From Atriophallophorus winterbourni (lineage: Eukaryota; Platyhelminthes; Trematoda; Plagiorchiida; Microphallidae), in contig JACCGJ010023744.1 of the NCBI GenBank assembly GCA_013407085.1, forward strand, positions 32,702 to 96,701: a DNA stretch of 64,000 bases, in the 5' to 3' direction. The notes under the pieces are model-generated. The model was given only the letters and a program-made list of their open reading frames with translations. It did no database searches and was not told where the DNA came from. Made by a program: the position numbers and the translations under genes. This document shows positions 1 through 13,909 of this stretch, one piece after another (positions within the stretch are counted from its first letter, which is position 1; each line of letters begins with the position of its first letter).

Positions 1-2364
1 GTCTGAAAGACAAGTCACGAAGGAGTCAGCAATATCTGTTGTGGTCACCCAAACGATCTCATCTTCATGTCAGGACTTCCCATTGGATCCAGTGTTCAAA
101 TTTGTGAATATTTCAAAAGGAATTATTGCTGATGATTAGTCACAAACATAAATCACGTATTCCCCAACACATGAATACTTTCATTAAAAGTGAATCGATT
201 TTCCTTTAATGTGAAGGTCAGAACTGCATTAATTCATTCAAATAACCTCTTGTCCTTTTATGCGCTGTATAATGAAACAGCTTGATGGACGGAATCGTTC
301 CACTAGATGTCTCAACATAGAAAATGTTTGCATAATTGATTCCCCTATGTTGTTGCGCTTACAGTATTAGTTTCGTATGTCTTGTAATTTTTATAAATAA
401 TACTCAAATTTATGATGATATAATGTTTTATTTACTGGCCTCTGCTCCATGTATCCGCTCGGGAATTAATTAATGCGGCGTTTCGTTTAACAACAATTGA
501 AATTCACGAATCTAGTTTCAGGAGTTCATAGTGAGAAAATAATATTTAGCTACACAATCACCACTGGATATTACATATTCGTTAAGGCAAACGAACTAAT
601 GTCACTTGTAGCCGACAAATGCTTATTATGAGTTAATTCGTAGGTGCAGTCATATCATTTCGAAACAAAATAAATTCATAATGAAGGGTAAAATTAGGAG
701 TGGTAACAACAGCTTCGGGGAGAGTCTTTGAAAGAAAATGGGCTCAAATGTGCCGACGGTAGTCAAGGTTTCGGCGGGGAATTCATAAACGAGCTGAGTG
801 CCTACGTATGCTACTGTAGTAGTGTTATTGGATTAATGCCTCGCGTGGAAGCATGTGCTATACTATAATTAAGTATGCTATCACTCTGAACACTTCTACC
901 AAACGGGATGGGAAAGTTCAACAGTTGCACATGATTCTCGTATTATAGTTTCTAAAGTCCTACGAAACCTCTGCTTACCCATTGCTATAAGCTTTCGAAA
1001 AAGATTGTTCTGAATCAGTATGCGAAAAGTTTCCGGAAAATATGTTACAAAAATCACGCAAAACACCCCTGCACGCTTTTAACCGATCTCACAATGCAAG
1101 CTGTTCTTCAGTCTACCCCATATATAGACTTTATTATCCGTTTCTGAATTTATCCGTCTCTCTTATTCGCATTAAAAATTTGTGTTTAAACTAATTTGAT
1201 TAGCTGAAAATTCGTTTTAACGAATAAAGTTTTCTTCTTCTTCTTCTTTCTAAATATGCTTGTCGGAACTGATATGTGTAATGAAATGGTTGAACAATTT
1301 ACAGCATTTGCCTTTGCGAAACTTAAATGATAAATGTTTCCTAACCAACTTTTCATTGAGTAAGTCGCGTCTGATCACACGTATTCAGTAAGGCGAGTGA
1401 TACTCAGTCTTCCCTTGTTAAATTGTTTACGTTTAGCCTTCGCAAACGCTGTTTCATGATCGATGTACTTACGTCGACCTCTCTGAAGCTCTTCTTCTTC
1501 TTCAGTGAACGTGAACATTTTGATGGGGTGTAAGTACCATTTGAGCAAAGAACCTGCGCATAAAATGCTACCAAGACATCAACGGCATCCTTGGCAGTAT
1601 CTATCAGTCGATCTATTGACCGGTTAGAAAAAATACTGGTTTAAATTCAATTGCGTTAATCACTTTTACTGTTTTTGCATTTTTTCACACCACCGAATGA
1701 CGGATTAGGTAAGATTGATTTCGTGCGTTGCTCATGCCCAAATGTGCAAACCTATTCATTTACTACTGTGGTTTTTAATTTGAGTAAACTATTCTAACTT
1801 TTCATTTGCTCATATTAGTTTCAGTTTCTTTTAATTTTGAGATGTGTTGCCAATATGCCACAGCGAGAATCTGAATTGGTATGATCACAATCGCTGTTTT
1901 TGTGTCTCTAGTGTGCTTCACAAAAACTAAAGAAATATCATAAGATGTACTTTTGTCGCTGCACAAATATTTGAAGAAAAGCGCCATGTTTATTACTTGA
2001 ACCCAGAGGTGTATGATACTGCCCGAATTCCAATGCTGCTAAAACTAAAATCGAATTTATAAGTAATGGTTGTTCTGTGCCTGTGGGGTGTGAAAGGATT
2101 TATAATTGTTGTATAGGAAAGTAAGTACTTCAGCTCAAGTGATTCTAGTGAGTGATTTCGTCTGTTGAAACATTTATTCATGCTGTATCATTGTGAGAAT
2201 CACAAAACATACAATAGAAACCGTAGTTTTAAAATCAATTCATTTTTAAGAAATATTGGTTTATTAAGACGAGCACGATTACGAAATAGAAGGATATTTT
2301 ATAACAAAGTTCGAAAGATCTACTCTATGGTGACCTGAAATCAGGAAGTTGACAATTGAGCAGA
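1..2364. other. Gene-poor stretch, no gene seen
   Basis: No convincing coding exon on either strand. An AATAAA-type signal followed by a (CTT)n run near 1225-1247 looks like the 3' end of an old LINE, but no coding sequence upstream of it could be recognised. A second short CTT run lies near 1490-1502. Confidence 0.4.
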
Positions 2365-2695
2365 CCGCACTTGCTGTACAAAGACGTTTGCACACGAGAT
2401 ATGAAAGTTCTAGACATTGTCCATACGATTTCGAGAAGACTTGCTCTTGACCGCTCACTTTGAAGGCACTATGTAAAGCGTTGTTTGCAAGCTTGGGAAG
2501 AGCAGCTACTGCTCTTGGCTGCTAGTTCATAACGTAGCTCCAAGTATTGTCTATCGCTGTCAGTGCTACGGAAGAAATTGTTCCTCAGGAATTGGACTGT
2601 TCGGTCATTCTATAAGCTGTGGAGCATGAAACAATAATACGCTTTGGAAGTACATGCATGGACAGCATCGATCGAAGGAGGCTAACAAACAAACA
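2365..2695 (+). mobile_element. RTE-B LINE, 5'-truncated 3' end
   Basis: This is a plus-strand copy of the last part of the RTE-type LINE called RTE-B here. The section near 2390-2580 resembles the reverse complement of 36220-36360 almost word for word (the stretch encoding the Cys/Trp-rich tail after the reverse transcriptase). The 3' end near 2620-2690 matches the tails at 36096-36130, 54770-54830 and 57050-57130. It ends in an AACA-rich run. Only the tail survives, as expected for 5'-truncated LINE insertions. Confidence 0.75.
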
Positions 2696-3520
2696 AAATT
2701 GAATGCAATGCACTAGCAAAGATACTTATGAATAATGATATAGCGTGTTACAACTCATGCTGCTAAACTCAGATATGAGAACTGAATCTCAGAATACTGA
2801 TGACGCAATAGCTCGATCTATTTCAGGCAGTTACCAACTATTGCATATAACTTGATCTAAATTATCTTGCTTATTTTGGGATTGTTTTACTAACAAATTG
2901 TTGGATTATAAACTATTAGTGATCAAAAGTTTATTTCACGTTTCAGGTTTTAATTCACTAAGTTTTGTTCAAATCTGCTTAGGTGAACCGACGCAAATCT
3001 GTCCAAATGGTCGAAACATATTCAGCTATTTACGAATTCAAATGCTCTAAAATTTAACCACATTGATTCAATTAAATTAACTATTTAACGCAGAGAGAAA
3101 ACGGTGTGTTGTAAATGTATAGCCTTAAAATATGCATTAGAAGTTTAAAAATGAAAATCAAACTCAATTTTGTAAGAAAAAGACAGAGTCAATCCCAGCT
3201 CACACGGCAATGGTATATTTCAACTAAGTACGTTATTTGATCACTTAACCTCGTACACTGATTTCGTGAGTTACTCTGACGATAATTGATGTTCAGATTA
3301 TTATTACCTTTAATCACATGATCCAAGCTCAAAAAACCACATCTAGGACAACAGTGGTGTGTTGGATAGAAATTTAAAACCTCGCTTTTAAATGATCATT
3401 ATAAAGTTCATTTTAAATCGAGTACAACTAGATTTTGTGACGAGGAATGCCATACGCATATTTAGGTACGCATAATGGCCTATAAAAAGTTGGTTCATCA
3501 TATATTTCTTCTTATTTTTG
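2696..3520. other. Upstream region of the zinc-finger gene
   Basis: AT-rich sequence with no recognisable exon. It may hold a 5' untranslated exon or promoter of the downstream zinc-finger gene, but no motif could be singled out. Confidence 0.3.
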
Positions 3521-3530
3521 TTCAACAGAA
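3521..3530 (+). promoter_or_regulatory. Splice acceptor 2 nt before the zinc-finger start codon
   Basis: A pyrimidine-rich tract (about 3507-3523) ends in TTCAACAG at 3521-3528, and the ATG follows at 3531 after only two bases. The coding exon therefore probably begins at an acceptor. It could be joined to a 5' non-coding exon by normal splicing, or to a spliced leader by trans-splicing, which is known in flatworms. The sequence alone does not decide. Confidence 0.5.
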
Positions 3531-5503
3531 ATGCCCGATCGAAACACCTGGAGTACTAATTCTGTTGGTGATTATTCTGGTACCGGAATTGGACAGATGG
3601 AGAATCCACTTTGGTCTGCTATTATGGCTGGCACTGAGACGTGCAATAAAAATGCCAAGGCTTTAGGATGGCCTTTTAAACAAGAAGCAGATCCAGTAAC
3701 GTATGAAACAACGTCCGGTCTGACTCAATTCAACAATTGTACTCACAATATCGATTACCATATTACCTCAAAACAAATGAACCATTGTGGTTCGCCTTGC
3801 TTGGAAGAAGGTGCGTTAGATCTCACAGTAAACTGTGCAACAGATATTCGGTTTTCCAAGCAGTTTAATCAAGAAATGAATGCAAATAGTTTGGGACAGC
3901 TTGCGCTTGTCTATTGCTTATTGAGAAACATGAATTCTGATATACTTTACGAGGACGTATTTTCGCATTACTTATTGAGCCACACGTTTACATCATTACA
4001 AACTGATGTGAACATCTTGGACAGAACGAATATTTTGTTGTCGTCTAATATGGTCGATCTGGAGGCTTATATGAAAAGCGTTTGTGGAACAATGTGCTGG
4101 AATTCACAAAATTTGCTCCAACTTGACGGTGCTGCAATCGCGAACGGCCAGAACGTCAATCCGTCACTCACCGATACTCAATACCATCGGTCAACTGATG
4201 TAACATCCGCTTCCCGACAATATAGTTCGTACTCTCCGCCGTTGAACTTCAGTGCATTCACCGTGGATCAAAATATGATATGTCCGGTGTGCAGGAAGTG
4301 TTTCCGTTTTGAGAAAAATCTTCTTCGACATCTGCAAAAGACCCATGCAACCGGGACAGGAGAATCTGTGTTAAAATGTAAACTGTGCAATTATACCACA
4401 AGGCATTACAGTAACATGTATGTGCATATTCGAACTCATACAGGTGAGTTGAGGTTATTTTTCTAGTCATATTCTATGTGGGATTATTGTAATGCATTTT
4501 GTAATGTATAATGTGTACCGTAATGCTTGTTCAGGCAAAATTGCTAAACGAACCACTCAAAAATAAATACTGAATCCTCGAACGTTGTGCAACTTTCAAG
4601 TGAATGTGACGTTTGATGTAGTCAATATGCCAAAATTCTACTACTACAACCCAAAATGACTCAGGGTTATTCGATTCGACCCAACGCCTGAAAACGCTTT
4701 CTCATTAAAAGGCCGGTATTTTAAATGGGCATGTAATCTTTTAAAGCTGTTACACCCGCATTTAAACCCCAACAAACGCTTTCAGTTTTCTTGGCGAATT
4801 TACCCTCGCTTTCGTATTAAATTTAACAGCAACAATGTAACGCAGACTTAAAATATGATCACATGCTACTTTCAATATGCTAACTATGGTGATCTGGAGT
4901 AATTCTTGCTGAAACTCTCAATACATTTCCCACAAGGGTTACTTGCTGAATTCATGACTGAACACATTTCTAAAGGGAACCGATAATTCTTCATATAGTG
5001 GTAATTTAAAAGTTATCGCTCCATCAATTATTACAGCAACATGTGGCAACATTTTACAATTCAGATAACAAATTATAATGGAAAATGCGACAAATCTTCT
5101 GATGATTTTGCGTTTGATTTCGGCCCATTTGCAACCATCGGCCAAAGATGACAGACAAAAATAAGTTGAACTTGAGGATACTTTTGAGGTAATAAACACG
5201 GCAATGACCATGCTCTAGGTCATTAGTGTTTATACATCTCACGTGCAGTTATTATAAAAAATTGTATTCAATAAAAACGTATTAAACCAATTCGAAATCC
5301 CTATTTCATCTAGTTGTATTATTAAGATAACACCAGACTGAATACAAGTAAAGGAGAGCACAGTCTAATAAATGCACGTAGGCTAGAATACTGTAACTGA
5401 TTGCTTGCGTATTGATTTTCATGACCGAAGTGGTGTGCTTAAAATAATCTAATGAAGAGATCTGCAGTTGATGATTGTCTACTTAATGGTGTATAGTAAT
5501 TGA

Positions 5504-5537
<34 letters not shown>

Positions 5538-8500
5538 CATATATATATATATATATACTATATATATATATTTATCTATATATATATATATATATAGAAT
5601 AGATATATCTATATATATATTATCTATACTATATCTCTCTATCTCTATATCTCTCTCTATAGACGATCATCTATACTCTATACCGTGGAACCCCCTCCAA
5701 CGAACACGCTTCAACGAATTCCCCGCTTTGAATGAATATATATATATATATATATCTATATATTATTATATATTCGGTTTATGTGTTTTGGTAAAATGGA
5801 AAAATTTAATTGTGCAAGCAATAATATTTCTGAATTAAAAACTCGCTCTCTGGATGTTGCTCACATCCTAATTATACAATATGAACATTGAACCGAAAAT
5901 CCTCTAAGAATAGACGTTTTTAAAATTTTAACGCATGAGTGAATGCATATTGTTAAGGGTGAGACTAAATTCGACACATTGCCTGGTTTGAAATGCCACT
6001 GGAATTTTTTGTTTTATTGTGTTTTGTGACAACTTGGCTTCGTCGAGCATGAATTTAGTGTAGCACCTGCTGGATAACTCATGACATCAAAACAACTTAA
6101 TGTCATAAGATATTCACCGCATTTGCTAATCACTTCAGGGGAAATTCGAAGTAATTCAACTTGGGGTCTGGAAAGCTTTTGACAGCAAGCAGAATCGTAA
6201 AGGCAAATTTCTTGTTTGATTTACTGAAAATTTCATGTTTGAAAATGACCAATGATTGCAGCGCATAGTTTTTCTCCGAACCGGCATAGTTGACTGCGTG
6301 CGTTTCATCACAAAGCTGGATGAGATCATCTGGGAAATTCCATAAGAAACAAATTGACGATAGTGATCTTTCGAATGTATCGGATCAGTGCGATATCATC
6401 TCATTTACTTAGAAGTCACTAAAGCAAACATAAGATCACCTATGCTCAGTTTCAAGGCTCATTGAGCACAAATGATTTATTTCCCATTGACGAAGACGAA
6501 GAGCCTGAAATCAGTAGTAAAATATAAGTGCATGAGTGAGTAACAAATGTGATCTCGGTATTTGGATGTCGTTTAAGCTTAAGCATGGACATCATTGCCT
6601 GTCGTATCTCAAGTCTTCTAAAAAGAATATTCAGGATTTTCAAGCCCGAAACCTTACCCCGGTTAATTAATACGTATGTACGTCCAGTTATGGAATATTC
6701 CATCCGAGCCTGGTTGAGGTAGGATATCGAACTACTTGACAAGATGTAAAATATGCGAAGTTGGGCTTATTTAATGTTGCATTTTAAAAGCTTTCAAACA
6801 AGATGATTTATAAAATTCAGTTTACATATTTTAAAACAACCCTTCATTCATAAGAAATTTTCACTGCGTCTCGCATTGATTTGAAATGATGTGTAGAAGT
6901 TGCAGTCTCCAGCAGTAAGTTTCCTGTTTCAAGAAAATGACGAACATGTATGATGTGTGTGCAAATCCGGCAGATGGAATGCAAGTAGATTTCGTGGGTA
7001 TTAACACCGCGACGATACGGTAAATTAATGGAATATTAAAGCTGATTCCACCCGAGCATAGCACAGTGAACTGTTATAAAACCAACTAGCCGAGGCGAAT
7101 TGCATTGTCCCAAACTAGTAAACAAAGACATTATAAACAATTTTGTGGGTTTTATGATGGGAATGTGATCATCTATCGTAATTTTGTGAAAACAATTTTT
7201 ACAACCGCACACGTTCTTTGTACGAACAACTTGCGAAGACAAGATATGCACTTTTTGGAACATGCTAGAATCTTTGTTTTTTCTCGCTTGTGAAAATATC
7301 CAATAGTCATGAAAGTAAATTTTGTAATGGGTCGGTTATTGCATGATTTGAGAATGGTATTGTTTCCTACACAGAAGCTTAGTTAGACCAAGGGTGTCAG
7401 CATGAACAGCAATCAGGTTCGAATGACATTTAACTGACCAATAACAAGTTGGCGAGCTCTTTAAGTTAGACCAGATAAATATCAATTTGGGCACTCCCCT
7501 GCAATGCAATGGAGTCCATTACTTGTAATATATGTGTTCAGGTGCATTCAATGTCAGCTGCAAAACAGTACGCTAGGTTGTAGATACATCCGCCCCATAA
7601 CTTGAACGCATTCCTACAAGGCTTTGCTAATTCAATTGCTTCAGCATGAAGTTATCCAGATAATAACTTAACCTCGCCTCATCACTTCTACGTTGTCAAA
7701 ATAAGCGCTTTGACCTAGGTCCCGAGCATACTCGGCGAGGGCTGAATCCCGAATCGGAAATGGATGTTCATTGGAATTGCGTGGTTGCATCCCGATTCGC
7801 TTTGTGTGTTCAATCTAGGTTTGCCCTATATAAAATCTCGGGCAAGCCCAACAGTCAATTTCATATGCACTATTCGTCGCACAGCCTGAGTGTCTAATAC
7901 TTGAGATGCGTTAATACGGATCAGATCGTTCGGCTTCTTTTATATACCACTCGTATACCAGCGTCATTCAAGATGCTACTTATTCCTTCGGATATTTATT
8001 TTTAGCGTGTTATAGAAACCACAGCTCAACGAGGTTTTTTCGATTTTGTTGACGGGTAATTTGTCCGGTTCAAAAGGCATATACTTAGGCTCTCGCAGTA
8101 ACTATGATTGAAAAGTCGACTACTAATTTCTAGATGAGCTTGCCTTCATCGGCAGCATTGCTGCAGCGGTTTTTAAGCCTTTGTTATCTGATAACACAAG
8201 CCCTACTGTAGCACACTACATCTACTTGATTTTCCTTCAACAAAATTCGAAGTAGCTGAAGTGCGTGGAACGACATCATAACCTGTAAGAACCTTCGTAG
8301 TTGGCGAGGAGTTCCCAGGGATTGCGTCAATTGATCTGTATCTCGTATGTTAGCTCAACGAGCTCACCGCATACAATGGTGTGTATTTCTTCGATTTGAT
8401 TAGTCAGTTACGTATAATTTAAACTTGGGCGCTATTCATAATAAAACCCTTTTGCCAGCGAAGCTTCAATTAAAAGCGAAACGTAAAATAATGGTGCTTT

Positions 8501-10740
8501 AACCGATTTATTACAATTTCTATTTATAACTAATGCTCCCCAGCTGACCTCAAATATATTCATACATTCCACCTGATTAATTGGCTGAGAAACAAATGCA
8601 GTATGTATAGCTGAAGCACAGAAATGCTCATGAGTAATCAGTTTATTGTGTTCTTCTCTTCTGCAGCAATCACACATCACGCCTAGTTTCGCAATGATTT
8701 CGCTAAAACCGCATAGTCAGCAAGTCTTTTCAACTAACCACCATAATAACACGGTAATTAAGTCACACTTGATGATCCAAGATTTCCCGAAGCATAAATT
8801 CAAATGAGTACAACGCTCTAGGATGTATCCGCTCATGATACAGTAATACTATTTGATGCACGCTCAATTATCTGATAAATGAAAACCTAATCAGGCATTT
8901 CGATTAAATCTTCTCCACAAAGCGGTTTCTGCGCAGATCCCTCAGCTTTACTGGATATAATCTAAATTAATACAGATTGAGAACACGGGATAAGACAAAA
9001 CAAACCTTACGCGTGATTGTATAGGCATTTCCGTGCTCACGTGTTTGAACACAGTGATTGGCAGGAACTAGCCATCTCAACCACTCTAGTCTATATACTA
9101 AGCTTGCATTGTTTGTGGTTCACATACATACACACAAACACATAGCTAGCGCAAATGGGAAAAGACACTAAGCTGTTCGGATTTCACAGATTCATTTGCA
9201 TGAATTATGATTGCACCGAAATGTACAAACCTGATGTTCAGATAGCATTTGGCGAAGTCGTAAGAATATCGGAATGAATGTCCATAGGAAAATTCCAAAT
9301 ATGACTTACCGCGTGTGAAACGTAAGCTTAACTAGGGATATTTCAGGTAGGACAGTGATTAAACAGTATATTGCTCGGGTATTTAGGTACACCTTTCCAC
9401 TTTAGTTAGATTGCATGAAGCATAAAACGCAAAAATGTGCGAAAGGTAGGTTCTGCGTCAGTCGATAACAAACGCATGCTTCATGGACTCCAGCGAAGTG
9501 AAGCTTCACACCATTGAAACAGTTTTTTTCAAGGGGACAGCAGGAGTTAACTAATCATATGCCTCGTAATTTGAAATTTCTGAATAATGTCACCACTGAA
9601 ATGTTGTGTACAACAACGTTACAGCAGCGTCCCCAATGGATTGCGTAATCCTAATATTCACGGGCTGGCTTCATATTAGCTGTCAATAAATTTATATTTC
9701 TGTAAACGCAATCTATAGCTTTCATTTATCTGTTACTTTGCTGTATGAATCCATTCCAAGAGGAGTAAAATAACCGTGTGAAGATGGACGTTCCAAGAAC
9801 AAAGTCTTAATTGCTCCGATACGGATGTTCAGAAGGATACCGAAGCACACGAATAACTGATTATTTGTCTCTAAAGTGCGCATTTGTAATAAAACCACCG
9901 TAGTAAATCGAAAGCTGTCCTAACGACTAATTTAATTCGTTTGAACAACCATGCTCATTTGCAGACATTTCCATCACACCATTTGTTTGACTTTTGTTCA
10001 CAGGAGACAAACCATACTCGTGCACCGCTTGCGGAGTTGCTTTCACACAAGGCTCTTCCCTGAAACTGCACATCAAATCGCGACATCAAGACAATGGGAA
10101 TTATTTCCTACTCACGAAAAAGCCCGGAAAAAACAACCTCACTAAACTCTGGACCCGAGTTTTAAAGAAGGATCTTCCCAAGTATAACGTGTTCCTAACC
10201 CCGAGCACATCACATTCTCGACAAACAGAAAACAGGTCCATGTGGCGGCAGAAAAGAATGGGCAAAATGAAACCGTTTCAAAATACCAATGCAAACATGG
10301 ACGGCGTCAAGTCGGAAAGTACACAGGAGAACATAAATTGTATGTACGAACCTAAGAAAAAAGGCGTTGAGCCTATATTACATTACAGCATGTCGGGACC
10401 AACATATAATGACGAATTGATGGGCATTGGAGCAGTTACGTTGGGAACACTTCTGTCAGATACGGAGTTAAATTGTGAAACGAATAAACTAGAATTAGAA
10501 ACTTATGACACCACAGTGGATCGATTTCTAAAAGCAGAGGACCGCACAGAACAGAAAGCACAGCATTGCAACGAAAAAATTGCACATTCACTTATGCATC
10601 ACAAAATAACAAATGGAGGACATCATGATTACTACGCGAACTTTGAAAGAACGAGTGAGCTGCATGATGTGAAATACAAGAATACTGGTCTACCCTTCTC
10701 CATTGCTGCCCTAAATGTTGACGAGAATCCTTGCTTTTGA
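3531..10740 (+). CDS. C2H2 zinc-finger protein (two coding exons)
   Basis: The coding exons are 3531-4443 and 10004-10740, giving a predicted 549 residues. The intron has a GTGAGT donor and a TTCACAG acceptor in phase 1, and splicing completes a TGDKPY linker of the classical TGEKPY type. There are three C2H2 fingers: residues about 251-272 (CPVC...H), 283-303 (CKLC...H) and 311-332 (CTAC...H), the last encoded by exon 2. The first 250 residues are Ser/Thr/Asn-rich with no recognised domain, and the tail after the fingers is basic then polar. A DNA-binding nuclear regulator is the natural inference. The three-finger arrangement resembles Ikaros-like and other short-array factors, but I cannot assign an orthologue. 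The intron is 5560 bp and contains an AT microsatellite and a CR1 relic. The start ATG is favoured because an acceptor lies just upstream. Confidence 0.85.
5506..5773. repeat. (TA)n microsatellite with interruptions
   Basis: Long runs of TA with occasional CTA/TCTCTA interruptions at 5506-5650 and again at 5736-5773, separated by about 85 bp of ordinary sequence. It lies in the large intron of the zinc-finger gene. The Ile/Tyr-rich reading frame across it is a product of the repeat. Confidence 0.95.
6560..6770 (+). mobile_element. CR1-like LINE relic
   Basis: Reading plus-strand around 6615-6735 gives a decayed version of the segment C-terminal to the reverse transcriptase of CR1-type LINEs, with the pattern TYVRPVMEYSIRAWL followed by DIELLDK. 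The equivalent block in the copy at 31370-31440 is of the form ...LVWPPLEYCVQAW. A stop codon interrupts it. This is an old, truncated insertion within the zinc-finger intron. Confidence 0.65.
6771..10003. other. Rest of zinc-finger intron
   Basis: About 3.2 kb with no recognised exon, RNA gene or repeat family apart from the splice acceptor at its end. Short open frames here are at chance length. Confidence 0.4.
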
Positions 10741-13289
10741 TGATCATTAGCCAACATTCCATGAACCCCACGTCACTTTACTTTCTAGCATCTATTATTC
10801 ATTTTATGAAATCGAATATTATTGTCCGTGAGTATAATTGCGATATTTTTACTGATACAAAAACTGACAACGGATTGATCAGATGATACGACTCGCAATA
10901 CTAGAATACGTTCAACTGATCGTTGTGTAGGACAAGCAATCACTGAGATGAAGAATGTTCAAAGTTGAAGCTCACTTGCAAAGATGTTATCGAGTCTAAT
11001 GGCACAAGCGAAGTGAATCAAAATGCAGGAAGTATAAAACTTGCGACTCATTTATTCAGGCGGTATTTATAAAGCGGTGATTGATTGCGTCGATCAGGGA
11101 ATTTGCCCGATTTGTAATTCATATCAAATTCCTGGAGTGTGTAGCGGAACGTGTATATGGCGACCTACAGATGCGTCAGTTAACACAATCTGACAAGACC
11201 ATAAGCACCGAAATGATGAAAGCCAAGAGAAAAGTTAATCAAGCATAATTTACTGAGAATAAGTTGCCAACGAAAATAGCATGAAGCAAAATTTATTGAT
11301 CAGGATAACTCAACTTAGTGCTCATTAATCAACTGACACGTACGTATCAAGTGTACAGCATAAAGAGGTCCTGGCATATTTAGTTAAGCAAAACGGCAAA
11401 GCAAGTCAGCAAAAATACAAATGAAGTGAACCGCTCCTGTTAAGCATTTGCCGATTCAACATAACTCAACGCCACCGGCAGTGAGCCCTCTCCGATTTTT
11501 CTCGCACTCTCAGTCCGTCGCAAAAAAGGCACTAAATATATCGGGTGACAACTAGCTCGCGTTTGTGGCAGTTATGAATGGTTTAGGTTAACAGCAACGA
11601 TCTTGAGGGACCTCAAGAGTTGATACTGTACAGCCCAACGGTAGGTTCGGATTATCCGCACATTCTATCATGACAGTGATTACAATACTTGGCTTTAATC
11701 CCAGGCTGTATAATCAACGAAAACAGCATCCGCGAGTTACCTGTTTGAAAGTACAGAACACATAATCACAAGAAATGAACGACGATGATCAATTGGGTGG
11801 GACAATCAGTTATCAAACCATCGACGGTAGTTGCTTAACCCCTTCGAATTCTACATCATACCGCATTATCATTACTCGTAACATATCGAAACAAGGTTGG
11901 TTTAAAAGCCGATACAGACAGAAAAGAAGCCTGATTAACAAAATCAGGAGCAAAAATTTGACTTGGCGATTAACCTAGGTACATTGACCTGTACAAGTAT
12001 CACAGACTGACCAAGATGTTATAAGATGATCAACGGAAAAGCGATACTAGTTAAGAGACTTCGGCGCACGGTAAAATACTTTACCTCAATCCAAGTAAAG
12101 TAGCATACCTCGTTAGCTTACTGCAGCTCCCAAATTCGACAATCTCACGTCTGGACCCGATTAATTGTGGTGAAGCCAACACCAGGCAAATCTCAATTTT
12201 ATTCAGGTAGCTAGAAAAACGTCGTAGTTCAAACATTTCAATCAACGTATAGATAGATGAAGATAAAATCAACAAAAATGAATTTCGAACTCGAGCGTAG
12301 AGAGGTGAAAATGCACAGATTTCGAAATAGTTATTCTTTTACAAAATACATTCGATTGTCTGCGAAAGGACCACAAAGCATGAGGGTTGTGTAAGAAAAA
12401 TAGAGTCACAAAACCAATGTTGATCTAACGAGAAGCACCAAAATCGAAGTTCGACGGAATCGTTTGCTGAAACGTGTAGCCTCCAGCACGCTCGATCATC
12501 TTGGATTCTAGCAACAGAAGACGAAGGAAATATAAACGATAGTAAAAATTCAAGCATTGTTTTAATATGTGATAAAAGAGTACATATACGTTGACCTGAT
12601 TATCTCGAGCTGAGTAACTGACACAAGCGGATTATGAACCTTGAATGTTGCCGCACACTCGCCCCATTAATCCGAGAGCGAAATGGACCTACTCCGCTGA
12701 CGGTAGTAAAGATGAACGAAATACACTTTTGCGTTAGGCAATAAACCATCTATGGAATAAAAAACTTCGGGATTACCAGCAATAGGGATAGTATCACGCC
12801 TATAAAAATTACCTAATGATTAGCTACTGATAGACTGACTGACAGATTATGCCAAGTTCAGAAAGGCTACTAGTTAGGCTCATGAGACGCTTAAACCAAG
12901 TGGTAGATTGGGCACTACGAATTTTTTGCAAACCAGGATGCGGCGTCGCAAAAGGAATCCTTTTTAGGATTCCGCGGCCAGGCTTTCCTAAACCTGTGCT
13001 TCTTGATATCAAAATTACTAATGAAAACTACATTAGATATAGAATTGTCGCGAATGCGATGGTTAAACTGTAACTCAAAATTTTTGCGACATTGAATGTT
13101 GAATAGTTTGAAACGTCGAACGTGAGCTTTGTGTAAAGTTCTAGTTTTGCATCTATACACTAATACGGCCTTGTCACCTTGTAGACGCTTCTTTGAGTAG
13201 TAGAAAGTACTAATGTCCTAGGAGGCTGGATGCAACGGCTATCGTAGAAATCCGTGTCTGAACGTCTGTGTTAAACAAAAAGCAGAAAG
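10741..13289. other. Intergenic region, nothing recognised
   Basis: This lies between the convergent zinc-finger (+) and importin (-) genes. It may contain the undetected last coding exon and 3' UTR of the importin gene. A short inverted repeat near 12950-12972 (GGAATCC / GGATTCC) is the only local structure noticed. Confidence 0.3.
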
Positions 13290-13424
13290 AGCATTTGCTT
13301 TTGCATATTCCGCTTACCTGCTTTCCCTATTTCACGCGCTTGCATATCTGCTTTTCCTGCTTCATATTGCTTGACACTTTATCTGACTCCATACTTGTGC
13401 TTCATGATGATGATGATGATGAGT
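13290..13424 (+). mobile_element. RTE-A LINE, extreme 3' end
   Basis: A 5'-truncated plus-strand copy of the tail of the second RTE-type LINE (RTE-A). The run near 13295-13405 matches the reverse complement of about 34965-35085 (CATTTGCTTTTGC...CTTGTGCTTC). It ends in a (ATG)n tract at 13406-13423, the same terminal repeat as in the copies at 33722 and 34954. Confidence 0.8.
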
Positions 13425-13909
13425 AGTGTGATCGCCGACTAATCCTAACAAACCCAGACGCGAGTTTAAAGTGTACACAGTATTTTACCACACGTTAATG
13501 GAACAGCTCTGCACAACGTGTTTAACAAAACTTTCCGATTTATTACTGACACTTGAATTCATACAGAAAATTGTTCTCTCGTGACGATAGTTGACAAGAG
13601 TATGATATTTACGCGCCTTCGAAAATCAACATCAAAATTCACGATATCAATCAAGCCGCACAAGGCAAAGTGAAACAAACAAGAGCTAAATCGCGTCCTT
13701 GAATGAATGAGAAGCAAATATTTTTTATAGAGGTAGCACTGCGCTTAATCGAATGCACAAATGTTACAGACTGAGGTAGATCTAATCTCACAGTATCCCG
13801 ACAGGTTTAAATAAAGGCACAGCACATTGCTCGATGATGCAATGAAAACGAGAACCACGATCAATCGTGCAAGTTAAGAAGTTTACCACACAGCAGAATA
13901 TGGCACCCG

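Noticed and set aside
5500..5838. 112-codon Ile/Tyr-rich open frame
   Set aside because: Generated entirely by the TA microsatellite; no splice or family support.
10940..10975. Minus-strand SFNFEHSSSQ-stop as possible importin terminal exon
   Set aside because: It resembles the SFNF tail seen in the family, but there is no usable splice acceptor in the right phase and an in-frame stop lies close upstream.
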